Assembly: GCF_001975705.1 (NCBI RefSeq)
Contig: NZ_CP015093.1
Location: forward strand, 2,480,001-2,544,000
Source: Salipiger abyssi
GTDB taxonomy: Bacteria > Pseudomonadota > Alphaproteobacteria > Rhodobacterales > Rhodobacteraceae
DNA length: 64,000 nucleotides
Reading direction: 5' to 3'
Made by a program: the position numbers and the translations under genes. Below are positions 59,670-64,000 of this stretch, piece after piece; the first letter of the stretch is position 1, and each line of letters starts with the position of its first letter. The notes beneath the pieces are model-generated. The model had not been told where the DNA came from, did not search any database, and saw only the letters and a list, made by a program, of their open reading frames with translations.

Positions 59670-62642
59670 TTAATTCCCTTCGATGGTCAGCGCTTCGTTC
59701 ACAAGCGCCTCTTGTTGTGCCTTGTGCTGGCTGGCCAGACCCGTCGCGGGCGAGGCCGAGGTGGCGCGACCGACATAGACCGGCCGCTTGTGGGTGGCGT
59801 CGATACGCCCCAGCACCCATTCGATATTGGGCTCGATGAAGGTCCAGGCACCCTGGTTCTTGGGCTCTTCCTGGCACCAGATCATCTCGGCGCCCTTGAA
59901 GCGTTCCAGCTCCTTGACCAGCGACAGCGCCGGGAAGGGGTAGAACTGCTCGATCCGCAGCAGATAGACGTCGTCGAGCCCGCGCGCGTCGCGCTCTTCC
60001 AGCAGGTCGTAATAGACCTTGCCGGAACACATCACCACGCGCTTGATCTCGGCATCCGGCTTCAGATTGGTCTCCGAATGCCCCTTCTCGGCGTCGTCCC
60101 ACAGCACCCGGTGGAAGCTCGACCCGGTGGTGAAGGCCTCCGCATCCGAGACCGCCAGCTTGTGACGCAGCAGCGATTTCGGCGTCATCATGATCAGCGG
60201 CTTGCGGTAGGAGCGGTGCAGCTGCCGGCGCAGGATGTGGAAGTAGTTCGCCGGGGTCGAGCAGTTGGCGACGATCCAGTTGTCCTGACCGCACATTTGC
60301 AGGAAGCGCTCCAGACGGGCGGAGGAGTGCTCCGGCCCCTGGCCTTCGAAACCGTGCGGCAGCAGGCAGACGAGGCCCGACATGCGCAGCCACTTGCTTT
60401 CGCCCGAGGAGACGAACTGGTCGAACATGATCTGCGCGCCGTTGGCGAAATCGCCGAACTGCGCTTCCCAGAGTACCAGCGCGTTGGGCTCGGCCAGCGA
60501 ATAGCCGTATTCAAAGCCGCAGACCGCGTATTCCGAAAGCGCCGAGTCGATCACCTCATAGCGGGCCTGACCCTCGCGGATATTGTTCAGCGGGTAGTAG
60601 CGGTCTTCGTTTTCCTGGTTGATCAGGCCGGAATGGCGCTGCGAGAAGGTGCCGCGCGTGCTGTCCTGGCCGGCCAGACGCACCGGATACCCCTCGGTCA
60701 GCAGCGAGCCGAAGGCGATGCTCTCGGCGGTCGCCCAGTCGAAGCCGTGACCGCTCTCGAACATCTTCTTGCGGTGATCGAGGAAGCGGCCCACGGTCTT
60801 GTGCAGCGGGAAGCCCTCGGGAACGGTGGTGAGGCCGGTGCCGATCTCTGCCAGCGTCTCGGGTTTGATCGCGGTTTCGCCGCGCTGGTAATTGCCCTCT
60901 TTCTGCTTGTCGAGATGCGACCAGCGCCCGTCCAGCCAATCGGCCTTGTTCGGCTTGTAGGTCTTGCCGGCTTCGAACTCTTCGTTGAGATGCGCTTGGA
61001 AGGCGGCCTTCATGTCCTCGATTTCGCCCTCGGGGATCAGACCGTCCTTGACCAGCCGCTCGGTATAGAGCGTCAGCGTGGTCTTGTGGCTCTTGATCTG
61101 CTTGTACATCACCGGGTTGGTGAACATGGGCTCGTCGCCCTCGTTGTGACCGAAGCGGCGGTAGCAGAACATGTCGATGACCACGTCCTTGCCGAATTTC
61201 TGGCGGAACTCGGTGGCCACCTTGGCGGCATGCACCACGGCCTCCGGGTCGTCGCCATTGACGTGGAAGATCGGCGCCTCGACCACCAGCGCGTTGTCGG
61301 TGGGGTAGGGGGAGGAGCGCGAGAAATGCGGCGCGGTGGTAAAGCCGATCTGGTTGTTCACCACGATATGGATCGTGCCGCCGGTGCGATGGCCGCGCAG
61401 GCCCGAAAGCGCAAAGCACTCGGCCACGACGCCCTGGCCGGCAAAGGCCGCATCGCCGTGCAGCAGGATCGACAGCACCGCGCGGCGCTCGGTGTCGCCG
61501 AGCTGGTCCTGCTTCGCGCGGACCTTGCCGAGCACAACCGGGTTCACCGCCTCAAGGTGCGAGGGGTTCGCGGTGAGCGACAGGTGGACGGTGTTGCCGT
61601 CGAACTCGCGGTCCGAGGAGGCGCCGAGGTGATATTTCACGTCGCCCGAGCCGTCCACGTCGTCAGGCTTGAAGCTGCCGCCCTGGAACTCGTTGAAGAT
61701 CGCGCGGTAGGGCTTGTTCATCACGTTGGCCAGCACCGAGAGGCGGCCACGGTGGGGCATGCCGACCACGACCTCTTTCAGGCCGAGATTGCCGCCGCGC
61801 TTGATGATCTGCTCCATCGCCGGGATCAGCGATTCACCGCCATCAAGACCGAAGCGCTTGGTGCCCATGTATTTCACATGGAGGAATTTCTCGAAGCCCT
61901 CGGCCTCCACCATCTTGTTGAGGATCGCCTTGCGGCCCTCGCGGGTGAACTTCACCTCCTTGCCGTAGCCTTCGATCCGCTCCTTGAGCCAGGCCGATTG
62001 CTCGGGGTCAGAGATGTGCATGTATTGCAGCGCGAAGGTGCCGCAATAGGTGCGCTTGAGCACGCCCATGATCTCGCGCATCGAGGCGATCTGGAGCCCC
62101 AGCACGTTGTCGATGAAGATCGGCCGGTCCATGTCGGCCTCGGTGAAGCCGTAGGCCTTGGGGTCGAGCTCGGGATGCGCGTCGCGGCCATGCAGGCCCA
62201 GCGGGTCGAGATCGGCGGCGAGGTGGCCGCGGATCCGGTGGGCGCGGATGATCATCAGCGCGCGGATCGAGTCGAGCACGGCGCGTTTCACCTGGTCGTC
62301 GGTGAGGCTCACGCCCTTTTCGGCGGCCTTGTCTGCGATCTTCTTGCCGGCGCCTTTCGCCTCGGCGGGCGCGACGGGCAGCGGCCACTCGCCGGTGATC
62401 GCGGCGGTCAGGTCGTCATTCGGGCTCGGCGGCCAGTCGGCGCGCTCCCACGAGGCGCCCTGCGCCTCCTTCTTCACGCTGGTCTCGTCATCGCCCAGGG
62501 CGTTGAAGAACTCGGCCCAGGCCGCATCGACCGCGTTCGGGTCGTTGGCGTAGCGGGCGTACATCTGTTCGAGATATTCCGCGTTCGCCCCCTGCATGAA
62601 GCTTGAGGCATGAAACTGGTCGTTCGGGCTTTGGTCCGTCAT
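59670..62642 (-). CDS. sucA: 2-Oxoglutarate dehydrogenase E1
   Basis: The protein has 990 residues, typical of the OGDH E1. The N-terminal segment ([27 protein letters not shown]) is the E2-binding start; the thiamine diphosphate domain includes [38 protein letters not shown] and [23 protein letters not shown]; the C-terminal domain has [29 protein letters not shown]. It decarboxylates 2-oxoglutarate in the TCA cycle. ATG 62642 overlaps the stop of the preceding sulfotransferase gene (ATGA), an unusual neighbour. Confidence 0.97.
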   Translation of the reverse strand: MTDQSPNDQFHASSFMQGANAEYLEQMYARYANDPNAVDAAWAEFFNALGDDETSVKKEAQGASWERADWPPSPNDDLTAAITGEWPLPVAPAEAKGAGKKIADKAAEKGVSLTDDQVKRAVLDSIRALMIIRAHRIRGHLAADLDPLGLHGRDAHPELDPKAYGFTEADMDRPIFIDNVLGLQIASMREIMGVLKRTYCGTFALQYMHISDPEQSAWLKERIEGYGKEVKFTREGRKAILNKMVEAEGFEKFLHVKYMGTKRFGLDGGESLIPAMEQIIKRGGNLGLKEVVVGMPHRGRLSVLANVMNKPYRAIFNEFQGGSFKPDDVDGSGDVKYHLGASSDREFDGNTVHLSLTANPSHLEAVNPVVLGKVRAKQDQLGDTERRAVLSILLHGDAAFAGQGVVAECFALSGLRGHRTGGTIHIVVNNQIGFTTAPHFSRSSPYPTDNALVVEAPIFHVNGDDPEAVVHAAKVATEFRQKFGKDVVIDMFCYRRFGHNEGDEPMFTNPVMYKQIKSHKTTLTLYTERLVKDGLIPEGEIEDMKAAFQAHLNEEFEAGKTYKPNKADWLDGRWSHLDKQKEGNYQRGETAIKPETLAEIGTGLTTVPEGFPLHKTVGRFLDHRKKMFESGHGFDWATAESIAFGSLLTEGYPVRLAGQDSTRGTFSQRHSGLINQENEDRYYPLNNIREGQARYEVIDSALSEYAVCGFEYGYSLAEPNALVLWEAQFGDFANGAQIMFDQFVSSGESKWLRMSGLVCLLPHGFEGQGPEHSSARLERFLQMCGQDNWIVANCSTPANYFHILRRQLHRSYRKPLIMMTPKSLLRHKLAVSDAEAFTTGSSFHRVLWDDAEKGHSETNLKPDAEIKRVVMCSGKVYYDLLEERDARGLDDVYLLRIEQFYPFPALSLVKELERFKGAEMIWCQEEPKNQGAWTFIEPNIEWVLGRIDATHKRPVYVGRATSASPATGLASQHKAQQEALVNEALTIEGN

Positions 62643-63343
62643 GGCGTCCTCTGATCTTCTCCGGCCGGAGTGTCTGCGTAACCAGCGTAATCGAACAGCC
62701 ATCCGTAGATCTTTTTAATGCTGTTCGCGGTTTTGTTATCGTAATAATCGGCCACGGCGAGGCCGCAGCGCATATTGCCTGTGCGTTTCGTGACCGGCAG
62801 CCGGTCGCGCTCGAAGGGCAGGTCGAGCGTATCGCACACGGTCTTTAGATCGTCTTCCATCGCTTCTTGACGCACCAGCAGCTGGGGCACGAACTGCCCC
62901 CTGTCAAACACGACGACATCGCTCGACCGCCACTTTTGTGTGCGCACGGCCTTGCGGAAGGCGGCGACATGGGCGTCGGGATCGTCGGGCAGGGAGGTGC
63001 CGCGCGTCTCGTTGCGGAAATAGAATTGCGACACCGCGAGATCGAACGGATTCCGGACCGTCGCGATCTTGCGGTAGGAGCGCCAGGCGTCTTCGCCGAT
63101 CTGCGTGCGGACGTCGCTGGCGGGCATGTGGTTGTACCACACGAGGTCGAGCGCGTTGCGCTCCGCTTCGGGAATGCGGCGCCGCCCCACGATATAGTGC
63201 GGCGTCACAAGGGCATGCGTCTTCTCGACCGGCGGGCCGTCATTGGCCGCACAGAGCGATTGCAGGAACATTTCGACGGATGTTCCCGCGGTCTTCCGCG
63301 TTTTCAGGAAGACGAACCGCTTATCGTGGCACACCAGGACCAT
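62639..63343 (-). CDS. Sulfotransferase family protein
   Basis: The protein has 234 residues. The PAPS-binding 5'-phosphosulfate loop appears as KTRKTAGTSVEMFLQSL, and the 3'-phosphate region as ATVRNPFDLAVSQFYFR. YDNKTANSIKKIYGWLFDYAGY at the end is typical of the membrane-less Sulfotransfer family. The acceptor (carbohydrate or lipid) is unknown. ATG 63343 is supported by the start of the RFVFLKTRKTAGTS strand; the frame is open further. It overlaps sucA (ATGA), so it is probably transcribed with the TCA genes. The 3' part is AT-richer than its neighbours. Confidence 0.82.
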   Translation of the reverse strand: MVLVCHDKRFVFLKTRKTAGTSVEMFLQSLCAANDGPPVEKTHALVTPHYIVGRRRIPEAERNALDLVWYNHMPASDVRTQIGEDAWRSYRKIATVRNPFDLAVSQFYFRNETRGTSLPDDPDAHVAAFRKAVRTQKWRSSDVVVFDRGQFVPQLLVRQEAMEDDLKTVCDTLDLPFERDRLPVTKRTGNMRCGLAVADYYDNKTANSIKKIYGWLFDYAGYADTPAGEDQRTP

Positions 63344-63473
63344 GGGTCGCGCTACACCCTTCCCGATACGGTTGCGGCCATGCGATCGGCACAAACCCTG
63401 TGTGCGGCGCCGGCGGCCTGGAGAAACTCTGTGGGGCGTTGATCTTGCATCGGTTCGACTCGCTGGGCTGGAT

Positions 63474-64000
63474 CTAAACGGACTTTGCATGATCGGTTTC
63501 GGCGGGGACGCCGGCATAGCCGAAGCGTTCGTAATCCTCGGCATAGACGTCTTGTATCTGGGCGACCAGATCGGGCGCAAGGAACGCGGCGGGCGCAGGC
63601 TTGTCGCCTCCGGCCTTGGCGCGGACATTCTGCGGGGTAATGGTCCGAGGACCGGTCTCGGCGCCCTCGAGCGCGTCGAGATATCCCACGATCCGGTCCA
63701 GCCCGTCCTCGAGACGAAAGACCTTTGCATCTGGCGGGACGATTTTGGACTGCGGAACGAGATGGTTGTCGTCGAAGTAGTTTCCGGCCTTCAGACCCGG
63801 CAGGCGCAGGCGGAACCAATCCTCGAAACTGCGGTCGGCGGGGATCGTCTTTAGCGCTTCACGCTGGAAGTGATAGGCGCTTTTCAGGCGTGCCAGCGGG
63901 TCGCGCACAACGGCAAAGGACGTCTCGATCCAGTCGCGGGGCACCAGCTGATAAAGATCGCGCCAGCGAATGTGCTGGGGCGAGGTCCGGGTCCAGCGCT
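63474..64000 (-). CDS. Sulfotransferase-like protein, 5' end beyond the window
   Basis: At least 175 residues are visible; the frame remains open to the window edge, so the N-terminus, with the expected PAPS loop, lies outside. The visible part contains SPQHIRWRDLYQLV, FAVVRDPLARLKSAYHFQ, the 3'-phosphate-binding region of the family, and a C-terminal DVYAEDYERFGYAGVP helix. It lies 131 bases upstream of the other sulfotransferase gene, so the two may form a surface-modification pair. The first 157 residues after GTG 63944 alone would be too short for the family. Confidence 0.8.
   Translation of the reverse strand, partial: RWTRTSPQHIRWRDLYQLVPRDWIETSFAVVRDPLARLKSAYHFQREALKTIPADRSFEDWFRLRLPGLKAGNYFDDNHLVPQSKIVPPDAKVFRLEDGLDRIVGYLDALEGAETGPRTITPQNVRAKAGGDKPAPAAFLAPDLVAQIQDVYAEDYERFGYAGVPAETDHAKSV

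Noticed and set aside
58752..62606. A 1284-codon open frame on the plus strand opposite sucA and sucB.
   Set aside because: It is the mirror of the third-position GC bias in two certain genes; its product is low-complexity with no family match.
1..64000. CRISPR arrays, tRNA or rRNA genes, transposases, integrases and prophage genes.
   Set aside because: No regularly spaced repeats, cloverleaf genes or mobile-element proteins were seen on either strand.

Overview
The window is a GC-rich (roughly 65-68 % by eye) alphaproteobacterial chromosome segment. Gene content points to the Rhodobacteraceae (Roseobacter/Rhodobacter lineage): a petP-petR pair, a CenR-like response regulator, DUF6525, a Hint/RTX protein, TRAP transporters, a two-lipoyl-domain OdhB, and an FNR-type box of the FnrL kind. 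I cannot fix genus or species. No rRNA, tRNA, CRISPR array, insertion sequence or prophage is visible. Most of the window is a core chromosome backbone with a few accessory inserts.

Layout. 1-11 kb: an RTX/Hint secreted protein, exonuclease III, a low-GC ankyrin/kelch gene that looks acquired, cardiolipin synthase with an EEP-family hydrolase, a thioredoxin-TPR chaperone with LON-domain and Trm112 proteins, a threonine-dehydratase-like enzyme, DUF1643 and a second RTX protein. 11-18.5 kb: rpsO and pnp, which share a promoter layout but are separated by a DUF3280 gene and a DUF6525 gene, then an unknown gene, a 440-bp non-coding stretch with a candidate FNR-controlled small RNA, a CenR-like regulator, ribA and a YkuD protein. 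18.6-27.4 kb: a catabolic/uptake island with a GntR regulator, an M20 deacetylase and a DoeA-like M24 hydrolase, divergent from a four-gene polyamine/opine-type ABC importer with unusually enlarged permeases; the divergent region has matching TTGTGCAC operator-like sites. 27.4-30.2 kb: a PAS sensor, a lytic transglycosylase lipoprotein and a YeeZ-like epimerase.

30.2-38 kb: a complete 3-hydroxybenzoate/gentisate module. A MarR regulator is divergent from gentisate 1,2-dioxygenase, a DinB-type maleylpyruvate isomerase-like protein, fumarylpyruvate hydrolase, a GST-type maleylpyruvate isomerase, a DctPQM TRAP transporter and 3-hydroxybenzoate 6-hydroxylase. Together these would import 3-hydroxybenzoate and convert it to fumarate and pyruvate. 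38.2-43.6 kb (minus): an HDAC-like protein, xseB, ispA and dxs (isoprenoid precursor supply), then petP-petR. 43.7-54.8 kb: ilvE, amn, an HU protein, a transglutaminase-like protein, a taurine:pyruvate-type aminotransferase with a GNAT protein, an MJ0042 zinc-ribbon protein, ftsE-ftsX-plsC-PPOX and a secreted intradiol dioxygenase. 55-64 kb (minus): the 2-oxoglutarate dehydrogenase genes sucA-sucB-lpd, interspersed with two sulfotransferase-like genes (one truncated by the window end), a family 2 glycosyltransferase and a MAPEG protein.

The most interesting unexplained signals are: (i) a two-hairpin dispersed element present near 8.0 kb and 38.0 kb, whose long stem keeps pairing although the arm sequence has changed; (ii) a short minus-strand transcription unit near 15.9-16.03 kb with FNR box, -10 element, anti-Shine-Dalgarno loop and a strong terminator; (iii) a stack of perfect palindromes between the intradiol dioxygenase and lpd. 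I see no obvious new multi-gene system such as a defence locus.
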